From Onthophagus taurus (lineage: Eukaryota > Arthropoda > Insecta > Coleoptera > Scarabaeidae): a DNA stretch of 64,000 bases. The stretch is from contig NC_091966.1 in the NCBI RefSeq assembly GCF_036711975.1, forward strand, positions 20,343,501-20,407,500, written 5' to 3'. The notes beneath the pieces are model-generated. The model did not search any database. It was not told the DNA's origin and worked only from the letters and a program-made list of their open reading frames with translations. Shown in pieces: positions 1 to 10,786 of this stretch. How positions within the stretch are numbered: the stretch's first letter is position 1; every line of letters starts with the position of its first letter. Both the position numbers and the translations under genes were made by a program.

Positions 1-999
1 CTTGTATGAAATCGCTTTGTACCGCCCTCCGTGCAAGTGTCTGTCTTCGTCGCACTTTGAGGTTCGTGTGGTTACTGCGACCTGCGGATAAAGCTTTTCA
101 ATGTGTTAGACAAGGCATCGAATTGCATACCATTTTAATGAGTTAGATAAAGAGACACATATCAACTCCAATCGGCCCGATAAGTAAACGTAGTATATCT
201 GTCCTGTGTTAACTAATAGAAGCCTTATTGTCGTCTTTTTTCCACTTACGTTAAACGTATCCGCAGTTCACCGGCGTGCACTCTGTATATATGGTTTGTT
301 CCAACCATAGACAAAGATAGTAATATAGATGAGGCTTGGTCTACTGCGCATCCAAAAAATCTTAACAGATTTAATTGCGGCCATTTTTATCCAATATGAC
401 TGAGATAGCAATATACTACTGTCATTGTTTATGGCTGGGAAGTAGGATGGAAGTAAGTTAAAGTTAGTTATTGTTTTGTCCTTTTTCACTTAAAACCTAA
501 CCTATAAGTGATATATTTAAAAATACCTATATCAATAACTTAATAGGCTAATTATATTGATTATATTGATAGATTACATTGTGTGTAATTGATTATGATC
601 ATATTAATATGGTGAATTGTTACGGTTGCAAGAAGGAGATTATTGTTCTTGTTCTGAAATACTTTAAAACAATAAATTACTATAACAATATAGCAATTTA
701 AAGAATTTTTTAAAAGAAATTAGAACAATTATTATCATTGAAGAAATTGTTTATTGTTTTCAATGTAATATATTGATATAATGGAATAAAATATTGAAAT
801 ACAAGCATTGCATAAAATGAGAAAAAAAACTAACTGAAAACAATAAGGTTTTTTTTTTGAAAAATGTAAAAATAGATTTGGGTCCCTAGCAGGCAAGAAA
901 AGCCTACAAAACAAACATCTGAATGTATTTGTTGGTTAGGTAAAATATTTCTTTTAAAAACAACATCACTCTTGATCTATCTGCCGTTGTAATTGTTTC
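1..999. other. No gene recognised (left edge)
   Basis: AT-rich sequence with only short, composition-driven open frames on both strands. The first 120 bases are more GC-rich and could be the edge of a neighbouring gene, but no domain or splice pattern can be supported. Confidence 0.4.
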
Positions 1000-1270
1000 C
1001 AAAGAAATTGTATATATAGAAGCAGTTGTAAACATTAGGTTCGTTCCAACTGCACTTTTGACTGCCAATTGACAGTCACCAGCCTGCGCAGTTGAAAAGT
1101 TCCAACGACCGTCGGACGCGTCATGTACGCGTCCGCGACAAGTCAAATGCGTACCTAGTTTCGACAATGTACGGTTTGTCACGTTCTTTAGCGCTTGCGC
1201 ATAACAGAGCATAACTCATTTCCAATTGTGCAGCCGGTCTGTTTGTATCTCTTATGGGTATCTTTACCAT

Positions 1271-2173
1271 CAAGCGGGTCTGTCACGACGAGCTGAGTCT
1301 ATATCTATGTGGCAAATTACTGGCACTATTTCTCTGAAAATTTGCATATAGCGTTTATCCGAGGTGCTCGTTTCAGCTAAAATATTTTCCGTGTTCTCCA
1401 ACTTCCGGTTATACCGGAAATGGACCCCAACTTCGTTATTTTAAATGGAATGTACCAATTTTTATTGTATTTTCGAGATCCCCACTAAATTTTAATATAA
1501 TTTGATATAAGTCATCATATGTCTAGAATGCACCATTTATGGATTATTTCCGTTTTTTCGAAAATTATGGCAGATGCAACCCTTCACAATAAAAGTAATT
1601 TTTCGAAATTACACTCGAGTCCGGCCAAATATTCTCAGGGTTTGCACAGAGAGGACCCATACTTTACATAACCCTTGAAAAGTTTTTTAAAAAATTATAC
1701 AGATTGGTCAGAAGTTTTCCCCGAATTTCCCTATCTCGAAAAGTCGAAAACTTCATTTTTTTAAATGGCAACCCTAATTTGGGGGTTGCTTTTCATGTAT
1801 TATGTAAGCTATGGGTTGTCTCTGTGCAAACTTTGGAAATATTTGGCCGGACTCGAGTGTAATTACGAAAAATTATTTTTATTGTGAAGGGTTGTATCTG
1901 TCCAAATTTTCGAAATGACTGAAATAATTGAAAAATGGTGCACTCTAGACATATGATGACTTTATCAAATTGTATTAAAATTTTCCGGGGATCTCGAAAA
2001 TTCAATAAAAATTGTTAAAATAACGAAGTTGGGGTCCATTTCCGGTATAACCGCAAGTTGAAGAAATCTGAAAATATTTTAGCTGAAACGACCACCGTAT
2101 GCAAATTTTCACAAAAATAGTGCCAGTAGTTTGCCATATACATATAAGACTCAGCTCGTCGTGACAGACCCTG
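1271..2173. mobile_element. Palindromic foldback element, CAGGGTCTGTCACGACG termini
   Basis: About 380-bp arms. The left arm near 1275-1650 reads GGGTCTGTCACGACGAGCTG and the right arm, ending at 2173, is its complement. Matching inner blocks include CCGGTTATACCGGAAATGG (left) and CCATTTCCGGTATAACCG (right). The loop is about 100 bp near 1690-1790. The right end is followed by TA; the left end is slightly eroded (CAAGCGGG). No coding capacity. The shape matches the other CAGGG-type palindromes in this window. Confidence 0.65.
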
Positions 2174-2184
2174 TACATTTGGAT

Positions 2185-2705
2185 CAAGGGCGTAGATAAG
2201 GGGGGGGTAAAGGGGGTAATTACCCCTCCCCCCCCCAGAATAAAGAAAAGAAAATGTGTATTTTCGTATATTTTTTTTAATTTACTACTATTTTAGGGCT
2301 TTAGCAATAATTATATTTCTAATTTCTGACGTTAATGTTTATTTTATTTTCCCCCATAAACCTTGATTCTAAGCAAGGTTTATATATAAGAGGTTGTCTA
2401 GATTCGTACGCAATCATACTGCGCATTACGTCACATGTGGAAAATAATACCGCCAAGCAATTCAAATTAAACAAATGCACGGAGCACCACATGGCCATGA
2501 GGTTGCGTGCGCAATCCGTGATCGCTACGTCACGAAACACTCCTGCTCTTGCCCCTCGCCCACAAACTAAATCAAAGTATTGCAGCATAGGTACCTAGAC
2601 AACCTTTAATATATAAACTTTGGATTCTAAGCACTATTTGGCGAGCATAACGCTGTAATGTTTCTAAATTACCCCCCCTAGAAATAAAAGATATCTACGC
2701 CCTTG
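2185..2705. mobile_element. hAT-like non-autonomous element with 8-bp target duplication
   Basis: Terminal inverted repeat CAAGGGCGTAGATA at 2185 and TATCTACGCCCTTG ending at 2705. Flanks are ATTTGGAT (2177-2184) and ATTTGGAC (2706-2713), an 8-bp duplication with one mismatch. A terminus close to CAGGGGCGTAG and an 8-bp duplication are typical of hAT-derived MITEs. Runs of G (2200) and C (2228, 2673) lie just inside the ends. It carries a smaller insertion at 2375-2622 and no transposase. Confidence 0.75.
2375..2622. mobile_element. 248-bp MITE inside the hAT-like element
   Basis: Inverted termini: AAGGTTTATATATAAG on the left, and on the right CTTTAATATATAAACTTTG. Next inside are GAGGTTGTCTAG and CTAGACAACC. 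The direct repeat GATTCTAAGC flanks it exactly at 2365-2374 and 2623-2632, a 10-bp target duplication. The interior is GC-richer and opens in both directions, but no protein family is recognised. Confidence 0.65.
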
Positions 2706-3008
2706 ATTTGGACTTGGATTATTCTCTACTCTTTTACAAGTTTCTGGTGTTTTGTTTAACAAATATTTAAGAACTTTTATTTCATATGTATGTTTTATGA
2801 TAAGTTTCATAGACAAATTAATCAAAAAAGTGTAAAAACATGCATATTTTATTTAATTTTTCTAGTAAGGGTTATTACGTTTTTTTTACATTTCTAATTA
2901 ATGCTACTTTAGTTCATTATTGTTAAAAAAATGAGTAAATGGATTTCGTTTGAAATGGTAAATTGTGGTTGCAGCGCTAACTATCGGCAGGGTTGGATAT
3001 AAAACGTA

Positions 3009-4645
3009 CAGGGTGGGCAAATTTGGGTGTTATTATAGGCTATCTCAGAAACTATAAGAGATACGAAAAAAGTAGGTGCCATGTCCCGATCTCTTTTTTC
3101 GAGACTAACCCAATTCCGCAAACACCAAACCTCTATCTTCTTTTGTTTTTAAGTTATAGCCAAAAAGTCAAATTTTAGTGATTTTAAAAAATGCTCATAT
3201 TTCGTTTATTTTTGAAATTAGAGAAATGAGGTTGATACGTTCTTAAGACACTTTTTTAAGTAGAATATACTGCCGTTGAAAAATTTTAAAAATATTTGAT
3301 GATTTTTGAGATACAACACAAAGTTGTATTCTTTTAAATGCAAGCTATACTTGATTATAATGTTAATGAAAAGAGCATATTTTTAGCTTTCCAATGATGT
3401 ATTGCAAGCATAGTGTATTTGGGGAAAATAAGCGTCATTTTTTAATTCTAAAATATTAAAGATTAATATTCAAAATTTTAATTATAGTAGGCGAGAAAAA
3501 CGTTAAATGCCACTTAGTTACTATAGTAACATGAGTTTATTAATCATTTCATTCATGAATTTTTCGAAACAAGTTTCCCGCTTAAAAATTCCTCATTATC
3601 TTTAAATACATAAAGCGATAAAATTAAAAAATGATTCTTTGAAATGATAGATAAGGCTCCATATCCCATATAAACATCGTTTCAATGGAAAGTCCGCTGC
3701 CCAGTTTAACATCCCTAATCTTCCTCTATCTTATCCAATTTCAAAAGAAAAGGTTGCTAATATGAAAAAACTTCTAAATCTCATGGTTGGGGAAAACTGG
3801 GAAGATACTAAATACCGAAGATTTCATTCATTGATACCCAACTGTTCTAACCTTACAACCAGTAAGTTTAGTAGAAGAAGATGACACAGTCTGTGACTGT
3901 TTAGTTCCTGAAGTTGTTGTTCATATTTAATTATTCATTAATTAATACGTTTATTGTATTTTTAATAAACAAACTTTATCCACAAATAATATTTTATTGG
4001 TGAACAAAGTCAGAGATAAGACACTGCGAAATTTAAATCAATTATTCAAAGTTTTTATTCGTTGGTACAAAACCAACTTTATGCATAATGGTACAAGACC
4101 AACTTTCTATCATATTCGTGCAAAACCATATAGCAATTAGGTAGTAATTACTGTCCTAACCCGCTACTATAATCAAAATTTTTAACTTTAGCGCTTAGTA
4201 TTTTGGAATTGAAAATTAACGCTTATTTTCCGCAAATACACCATACATGCGATACATCATTGGAAAGCTAAAAATATGCTCTTTTCATTAACATCATAAT
4301 CAAGTATAGTTTGTATTTAAAAAAATACAACTTTGTGCTGTATCTCAAAAATCATCAAATATTTTTAAAATTTTTCAACGTCAGTATATTCTACTTAAAA
4401 AAGTGCCTTAAGAACGTATCAACCTCATTTCTCTAATTCCAAAAATAAACGAAATATGAGCATTTTTTGAAACCACGAAAATTTGACTTTTTGGCTATAA
4501 CTTAAAAACAAAAGAAGATAAAGGTTTGGTGTTTGCGGGATTGGGTTTATCTCGAAAAAAGAGACCGGGACATGGCACCTACTTTTTTCGTATCTCTTAT
4601 AGTTTCTGAGATAGCCTATAATAACACCCAAATTTGCCCATCCTG
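3009..4645. mobile_element. TA-flanked palindromic element, CAGGGTGGGCAAATTTGGG family, copy 1
   Basis: Starts CAGGGTGGGCAAATTTGGG and ends with the complement CCCAAATTTGCCCATCCTG, with TA on both sides. Arms of about 480 bp (3009-3490; 4170-4645) enclose a loop of about 700 bp. The loop retains a coding-looking piece on the + strand near 3710-3880 (motif ISKEKVANMKKLLNLM, then GENWED). Copy 2 of the family is at 19627-23486. The TA flanks and CAGGG ends fit a Tc1/mariner-type mechanism, but no transposase remains. Confidence 0.7.
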
Positions 4646-5144
4646 TACATAGAAATTTCAAACCGTTCCAACAGCGTTGACGAAATGTACGCGTACACGA
4701 ACGTATCCACAGACGAACATGCGCAGAAAAAAGTTCTGTACTAGTCGTGTACGCGTACACGACCAAGGTACAAGACGAGTCAAATTTGTGCGGTTGGAAC
4801 GAACCTATTAAAACTTGAAGCCAACGCAACACGTGGTTTGCTTACTAACAACCTTTGTCGAAACCAGTTGAAACAATGAACGTGCATAGATCGGACCATC
4901 GGCCGATTATCGCCGAACACTCACGAATATTATTTTAGCCGCTAGAATAAGACATACACTAAAATAACGAATCCTATTTGCGAATCAATAAATCTTCAAA
5001 GTCGTTCTTCTTTCGATTCATTTCTCTTCATTTTTATTTATATATATTTATACATTTAGTATACCACTACATAGTTAGAAATAGAACTTATCAATCAAAA
5101 TAGTACATACTTGTATCGTTTACCAAGTATGTATATTGTTTGTG

Positions 5145-6175
5145 GAGGTATATATGGTCCACAATGCATAGTAGTGTCACAGAATAACCAGAACTGACAG
5201 CTTTGTCGGAACGTTTGATGTTTTAGATTGGCGAGTTTGGGACCTCGATGCTTTGGCGCCATGTATGGCTCCACTGTTTCAGCCATTTTATTGGAGTTTA
5301 TAATACAGGTTCACACGCTTAAATTCGTATCGTAAAAGAATTATTTATATACAGCATTTTTTTTTTGTGTTTATACTACTATTTTATTTAATAATAAATA
5401 TATTATTTTATAATATACATACACAATTTATATATAAAAGTGGAATTGCAATATAAATTTTTTTAATCCATCGTTATTAATAATTTTAAGGACAGAATTA
5501 CACGTTCTTAGTAATTTACCCAAACAGTTAATGATAAGAAACATTATTTAATTATTTGAGATACACGTACTTATATAATAGTATATTATTCAACAAGCGT
5601 ATAATGGCGGCTGTTACCCACGAAGAAGAAGTTGCAACACGAGCGAGCGAAGCGAGCGAGTGTTGTAATCTGAGTGGGTAACATCCATTATACGCAAGTT
5701 GAATACTATACTTTATCTACAACTATTTAATTTTGAAAAAAAAATCAAAAAAACGAAAAAAAAATAAACTTGATAGACATTTCAGACATAACCTCAATAT
5801 AAGAAAGCTGTCATTTCTGTTAATATTTTATTTTTTGATTAGTAGGCAGTGTTAGAAGTGTGGAATAATGGCCTCATTATTCAACACTTTGTCTGTCATG
5901 GGTAATGAGTGTCATTACCCGTCAAAAATCAATTGTATAACGAATAGATAATTCAATAGTTGTAGATAAACTTATGTATATATCATAAATAGACTTTAGG
6001 TTGGAGTCAATATGTCAAACTTTTATTAGTAAATAATAAACCGATGTGATATTAGCTCAAAATAAACTCCAATAAAATGGCGATTCACAAGGCCCCATTT
6101 TGTCTAGACGGGCTCACTGTCATTTCTGGTTATTCTGTGGTAGTGTGCCATGCAGTGCATGGCACATGCATGGCA
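5145..6175. repeat. Inverted repeat of about 1 kb enclosing a hairpin MITE
   Basis: CACAGAATAACCAGAACTGA (about 5177) matches the complement of the right-arm segment TCTGGTTATTCTGTG (about 6125). CCATTTTATTGGAGTTTA (5283) matches the complement TAAACTCCAATAAAATGG (6064). Arms are about 130-150 bp and the exact ends are unclear. A small perfect palindrome, GTGCCATGCAGTGCATGGCA, lies at about 6146. Confidence 0.5.
5577..5972. mobile_element. Hairpin-bearing MITE, TTTATCTACAACT family, copy 1
   Basis: A long hairpin at 5584-5712 has stems that include GCGTATAATGG / CCATTATACGC and a GC-rich tip, GAGCGAGCGAAGCGAGCGAG. It is followed by TTTATCTACAACTATT and, at the far end, its complement AATAGTTGTAGATAAA (to about 5971). 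Short GGTAATGA / TCATTACC words lie near the right end. The same layout (hairpin, then TTTATCTACRACT, then GTAATG words) recurs in the first intron of the P-like gene. Confidence 0.55.
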
Positions 6176-6855
6176 CACTACATTGTTTCTAGGTCCTCTG
6201 ACTAATTTAAAAGATACAAGATTATATTTATTGTGTTTAATACTTCAAAATCTTATTAAAACTTGACAAAGATATAGAAAAAAATTCATTCTACAATTTA
6301 TAAAAATATTACGGCAATAGTTTTTCAATTGGTAGTTAGTTTAGCAATTAATTTGTGATTGTAATTTTATATAAGAAATTAGGATGCTCTTTGGATACGC
6401 CACTGGATAAAGTCTGGCCAATTTCATCTAAATCATACACGCCACTGTCGCTAGGACCAAGGTCAATTTTGTTTCCAAACAAATGCTCTTGCGTTGGCTT
6501 CAAACCGGTATACGGGCGAACATAGGCGATGCGGCTTCTATATATACAATTTCTTTGATTGTTTCATTGTCTTAGCGTCTTCTTATTTTTCTTAGTGTTC
6601 TTATTATTTTTCTTAGTGTTTTTTAGTACCTACATAGTTTATTTTTATAGTTGTTAGGTTTTTGCGTTAGTTAGTGTTTCCTTAGTATAGTTTTTAAGTT
6701 TAGTTGTATAGCTTTTGGGTTTTAAATAGATTTAAATTCGTTAAAACGTGTTAATTTACAAAGGTAAATAAAACATTTTTCACTAGTTCCCATAATAATA
6801 GTGTATGTATAAACATTTATTGTTTTTGTTTAATTATTTTAATTTTATTTTACAG
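5973..6855. other. Non-coding leader region upstream of the P-like transposase
   Basis: No gene is seen. Right arms of the two older inverted repeats end inside it. 6590-6640 repeats the phrase TTTTTCTTAGTGTT. The polypyrimidine/AG at 6841-6855 (TTTTATTTTACAG) looks like the acceptor of a 5' UTR intron ending just before the start codon at 6857. Confidence 0.4.
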
Positions 6856-6978
6856 TATGGCTTGTTGTGTGCCAAATTGTAAAAATGTTCAGAGGTTACT
6901 TCCTCCAGAGAGTGAAATATCATTTCACAGGTAATAATATAAAATTGTTTAAATATAATAGCTATTTATATTACAAGT

Positions 6979-7472
6979 GGGCTAGAAACATAATTACTGT
7001 ACGAGTGTGGAGAATTGCACGAAGAGGGCATAGACCGAGTCGTGTAATCACACGAGTACTGTAATTATGCTCTGGCCCACGTGTGATATACAGCATTTTA
7101 TCTACGACTGCTAAAAATTACTAAAAAATCAATTTCTTTAAAAAAGTCTATTTGACATTTATAAAAATATTTTTAAATGATTGTTGTCAATTTTGAATTG
7201 TCAGTTTCAACATGTTTACTCATCTGGAATAAGTGTTTTGAAATGTAAAAACATAACAATTAATGTTTATAATAAATAGTATTGTTTCTCTGTAAGTAGA
7301 TAGCACTTTTTCTTTTGTATTGTTGCTCGTTTCAATAAATTAAGTCTGTTCTGATTAGGCTAAAAATGCGTTACGTAATGAAACCAGTGCGGTAATGAAC
7401 TTCATTACGTAACTCAAATCACCTCAAACGAGTGTGGTAATGATGACTTATCCAAGCAGTTGTAGGTAAAAA
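6979..7472. mobile_element. Hairpin-bearing MITE copy 2, in intron 1 of the P-like gene
   Basis: A hairpin at about 6979-7083 has stems GTGGGC...CATAATTAC / GTAATTATG...GCCCAC. It is followed by TTTATCTACGACTGCT (7093) and the far-end complement AGCAGTTGTAGGTAAA (to 7472). Two paired words, TTACGTAATGA and TCATTACGTAA, lie near 7370-7413. The organisation is the same as 5577-5972. It lies wholly between the exon 1 donor (6931) and the exon 2 acceptor (7510). Confidence 0.55.
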
Positions 7473-8540
7473 GAAATAAATATAAAAATATATAAAATTT
7501 TATGATGTAGATTACCTGAAGGCGAAATGTTTAAGAAATATTTATTGCTTATTAGAATGGAACATTTGACATGGAAAAATTCATTACGCATTTGTTCAAC
7601 ACATTTCACTGAAGAAGATTTCATTGTAAAAGGTGGAAAAAAATGTTTAGGTCCTAATGCTCTACCTTCCCTTAATATTCCTGAGTCGGATCAAAGAATG
7701 GAAGATTCTACACTGCCGGAGATGAGTAGTTCGTAAGTCCGTTTTTATATGAATAAACTTTGCAATATAGTGTATCTTTTATAATACAACTATTAATTAA
7801 TTATAGAAGTGGAGATGGTAGTCGAAGAGGTTCTAAACGGTTAGTAATATTGATTTTTTCTAAAATTTAATTCTAATTATCATATGCTTTTAACATTTTA
7901 GGCAATTGGATTCATCTGGAAGCGGAACATCTAGTGGAACAAGAAGAAAGCGTGTGAAATTTATCCAAAGTATTCACAGTTACAGGTATACAGTCAATTT
8001 TGATTTAATTTTACTTTTTTTATTAAAATTTTTATTTATTTTAATTTGTTCCCTAATGTTTTAGTTCTTCTTTAGAAAAATTTCGCAGCGTAAAACATAG
8101 AATAGGTAAAAAAAATTGCTAAAAAGGATCAGAAATTAGCTTGCCGAAAAAAGTCATTAAAAGCCTTAGACAACAGATTCAGTCACTAAAACAGGTAATT
8201 GTAAAATTACGCAATGTCAATCTTGTTTCAACAACAGCCGTTGAGTATTTGGAAAGGTCATTGGATGGTGTACCGAAAAGTTTAATTTTACGCTACATAA
8301 AAAACAGCCAACGGGGCGCTATTACGAGAGAATTGTATCCCCCTGATCTGCGAAAATTTGCAATGACACTAAATTTTTTTTCAAGTAGAGCATATGAATA
8401 CGTTCGTAAAGAATTTAAATTAACATTGCCACATCAAGCTACAATTAGAAAATAGTACACAGCAGTTAATTGTGAACCTGGTTTTTAGCAAATTTCATTA
8501 AATACATTGAATGCTATTACTAAGCAACAAGAATCAAAAG

Positions 8541-8632
8541 TTAAATAAAATAACAATGTCTTCATAGAGAGTTATTTTATTTAATGCTTTAAAATGGAAA
8601 GAAATAACGAATACAACAACAAGAATCAAAAG
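8541..8632. repeat. 92-bp insertion flanked by a 16-bp direct duplication
   Basis: CAACAAGAATCAAAAG occurs at 8525-8540 and again at 8617-8632. The intervening bases carry stops in the transposase frame. Reading directly from the first copy into the sequence after the second restores the expected CSLMFDEIAI motif. This is either a small insertion with a long target duplication or a slippage-type duplication. Confidence 0.6.
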
Positions 8633-10576
8633 GCTTTAAAACCATATGTTCTTTAATGTTTGATGAAATTGCAATTAAGAAAAAATAGACATCAATGGAT
8701 TTGGTTACATGGATTTCGGTATACCAAGTGAAGATGATGACCGTGAACCAGCATCAGAGGCGTTAGTTTTTATGGTGGTTAGCTTCACACAAAAATGGAA
8801 ATTACCAATAGGATATTTTTTTATAAAATCCTTAAACGGACAAGAAAAAGCTAACCTTGTTAAAGAAGCTTTAATAAGATTAAATGAAGTGGGCGTCATA
8901 GTTCCATCAATTACATGTGATGGACCAAATACCAATTTTGCAATGTTTAAAGAGTTAGGGTGTGACTGGTCAGATTTACGAAATATTAGATCATGTTTTA
9001 GTCATCCCACAACAAAAGAAAACGTTTATGCCATATTTGATGCAGCACATATGCTAAAGTTACTAAGAAACCATTAAACATTAAATATAAAGAAACATTA
9101 AATATTATAGTGGATGGCAGAAATGAAATGGTAAGATGGGATTATATTGTAAAGCTGCAAAAATTGCAAGAAGAAGAAGGTTTAAAAATAGCCGCAAAAT
9201 TGAAAAAGAACCATATAAACTGGGAAAACCAAAAAATGAAGGTAAATAATATGCAGTAGAATTTAGAAAATGTTTTTTAACTAATTTTTGAAATTTTTTT
9301 TAGGTCAATTTGGCTGCACAAGTATTTAGTAACAGTGTTGCTAAAGCCTTAGAATTTCTAAAAAACTGTTTGATGTTGGATGATTTTAAAGATAGTCAAG
9401 CAACTATCAACTTTTTAAAAAGAATTAATAATGTGTTTGACGTATTAAATTCAATTAACCCGTTTGGTAAAAATTTTAAATCTCCCCTTCGACAGGGAAA
9501 CGAATTTTATTGGAGGCCATATTTGTTATGTGTCCAAAATGAATTATTGTTATTAAGAGATAACTCGGGAAACTATTTATACGCCTCGCGAAAAAAAACT
9601 CCCATAATTGGTATGCTAATAACAATAAGTTCAATTATTGGCATATACGACGAATTTGTAAAAACAAATAAAATTCCTTACCTGCTGACATACAAGTGTA
9701 GTCAAGACCATTTGGAATTGTTTTTCTGTTGTATAAGGTAAGCTAAGTAACTATATATGTACTAATAACTAGCTTAATATTGCTTTTTGTGTTTTTGGTA
9801 GGACAAGAAATGGGTGGAATAATAATCCTTCCTGTCAAGAATTTTATTATTTCTTTAAAAAACTGTTATTGAATGGCAATATTCCAAATTTAGAAGGAGG
9901 TAATGCAAAGGTACTGGGTACGACAGTGGTATTAAGCATTCCATCATCCCTCGCTAAATATAATATTGTAACATGTAATACTAATCGATATAAAGAAATC
10001 GATATTAATTTATTGCAAGAACATAACATATGTGGTTATGTAATAAGTAATAACGATGACCAAATTGTACATTGCAATACATGTTTAAATGTTCTACATA
10101 ATGACGATAACCAGGCCAGCAACCAAAATTATAAATTTGTATTATTAAAAAATAAGGGTAAATTATAAATTCCTTCTATTGAAACAGTACTAATTATATT
10201 GTTCATAATTTCAGGTGGATTGATAATATCATCGAGAGGGGTTGTCGATTTGTGTATGAACACAGAAACATTAATTAGAAAATTAATGTTCTTAACGGAA
10301 AATAAAATTCCAAGCGATAAAAACATTATAAACAATGTAACACAAACTATATTTGAAAAAACATCAGGAAATATTAATAATTTATTTCCTACATTAAAAA
10401 ATCATTTTATGGAAAATGATATATTGGACGAACATCTATATTTTTTAATTAAAATAATTATAAAATCCTACGTCAAAATTCGATTGTACAATTTAGCCAA
10501 ATTGTACAATGAAAAAATGTTGGGTCCTCCTGTAAGGCAGAAGTTGAACAAACTTATATTATTTAGCCATCAATAA

Positions 10577-10777
10577 AAATTGTATGAAATAAAAGGTATT
10601 TTTATTATTTTCATATGTTATTTAATACTTTGACCGCCATTGCTTACCGAAACTAATCATTTCTTTGTTTTACTATTACAAAATGATCCTAGAACAAAAA
10701 TACTTCCAATTTCTAAGTGCTAAAATAGTGTGAATATTACCTTGGAAATTAATTTACAAATTCCTATTACGGACCTG
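10577..10777. other. Spacer after the P-like gene
   Basis: The sequence GAAATAAAAGG just after the stop holds a possible AATAAA polyadenylation signal (about 10586). Nothing else is recognised before the target duplication of the next element. Confidence 0.35.
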
Positions 10778-10786
10778 CTTCAACTG

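Larger units (their letters stand above)
1038..4805. mobile_element. TA-flanked inverted-repeat element, host to three younger insertions
   Basis: Starts GGTTCGTTCCAACTGCAC and ends with the near-complement GTGCGGTTGGAACGAACC, with TA on both sides. Subterminal sequence on both sides is rich in TACGCG words (1115-1140; 4690-4760). The interior is mostly three younger palindromic elements (1271-2173, 2185-2705, 3009-4645). The element's own remaining sequence is only about 0.7 kb and encodes nothing recognisable, so it is non-autonomous. Confidence 0.5.
1000..6562. mobile_element. Outer palindromic element, interrupted by others (approximate ends)
   Basis: The block AAAGAAATTGTATATATAGA near 1000-1025 recurs inverted near 6535-6562. 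The words GAAGCCAACGCAA (about 4817) and its complement TTGCGTTGGCTTC (about 6489) continue the two arms. On the left, the arm is split between 1037 and 4806 by the 1038-4805 element. On the right it is intact. This fits one old inverted-repeat element whose left arm received a later insertion. Terminal bases and target duplication cannot be fixed by eye. Confidence 0.45.
6856..10576 (+). pseudogene. P-element / THAP9-type transposase, multi-exon and broken
   Basis: Probable exons are 6856-6930, 7511-7732, 7807-7839, 7902-7985, about 8065-9240, 9304-9738, about 9802-10157 and 10215-10576, all with GT-AG junctions. The first two make a THAP C2CH zinc finger (CCVPNC, then W, ICSTHF, then LGPNALPSL). 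A basic Ser/Gly linker and a Lys-rich coiled-coil-like helix follow. Next come YPPDLRKFAMTL, the P-type RNase H-like core (MFDEIAI; ITCDGPNTNFAMFKELGCDW; IFDAAHMLKLLRN) and the C-terminal YKCSQDHLELFFCCIR. This order is that of P-element and THAP9 transposases. Lesions: an A8 run near 8108 shifts the frame; TAG stands where Trp is usual (8453); TAG at about 8486; a 92-bp duplication-flanked insertion (8541-8632); a poly-A shift near 8680; a shift near 9074. The C-terminal 450 codons are still open. Flanking P-type terminal repeats were not found. Confidence 0.88.

Noticed and set aside
2319..2598. Open frames on both strands (89 and 87 codons) inside the hAT-like element
   Set aside because: They overlap a MITE with clear ends and a target duplication. 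Neither frame has a recognisable domain.
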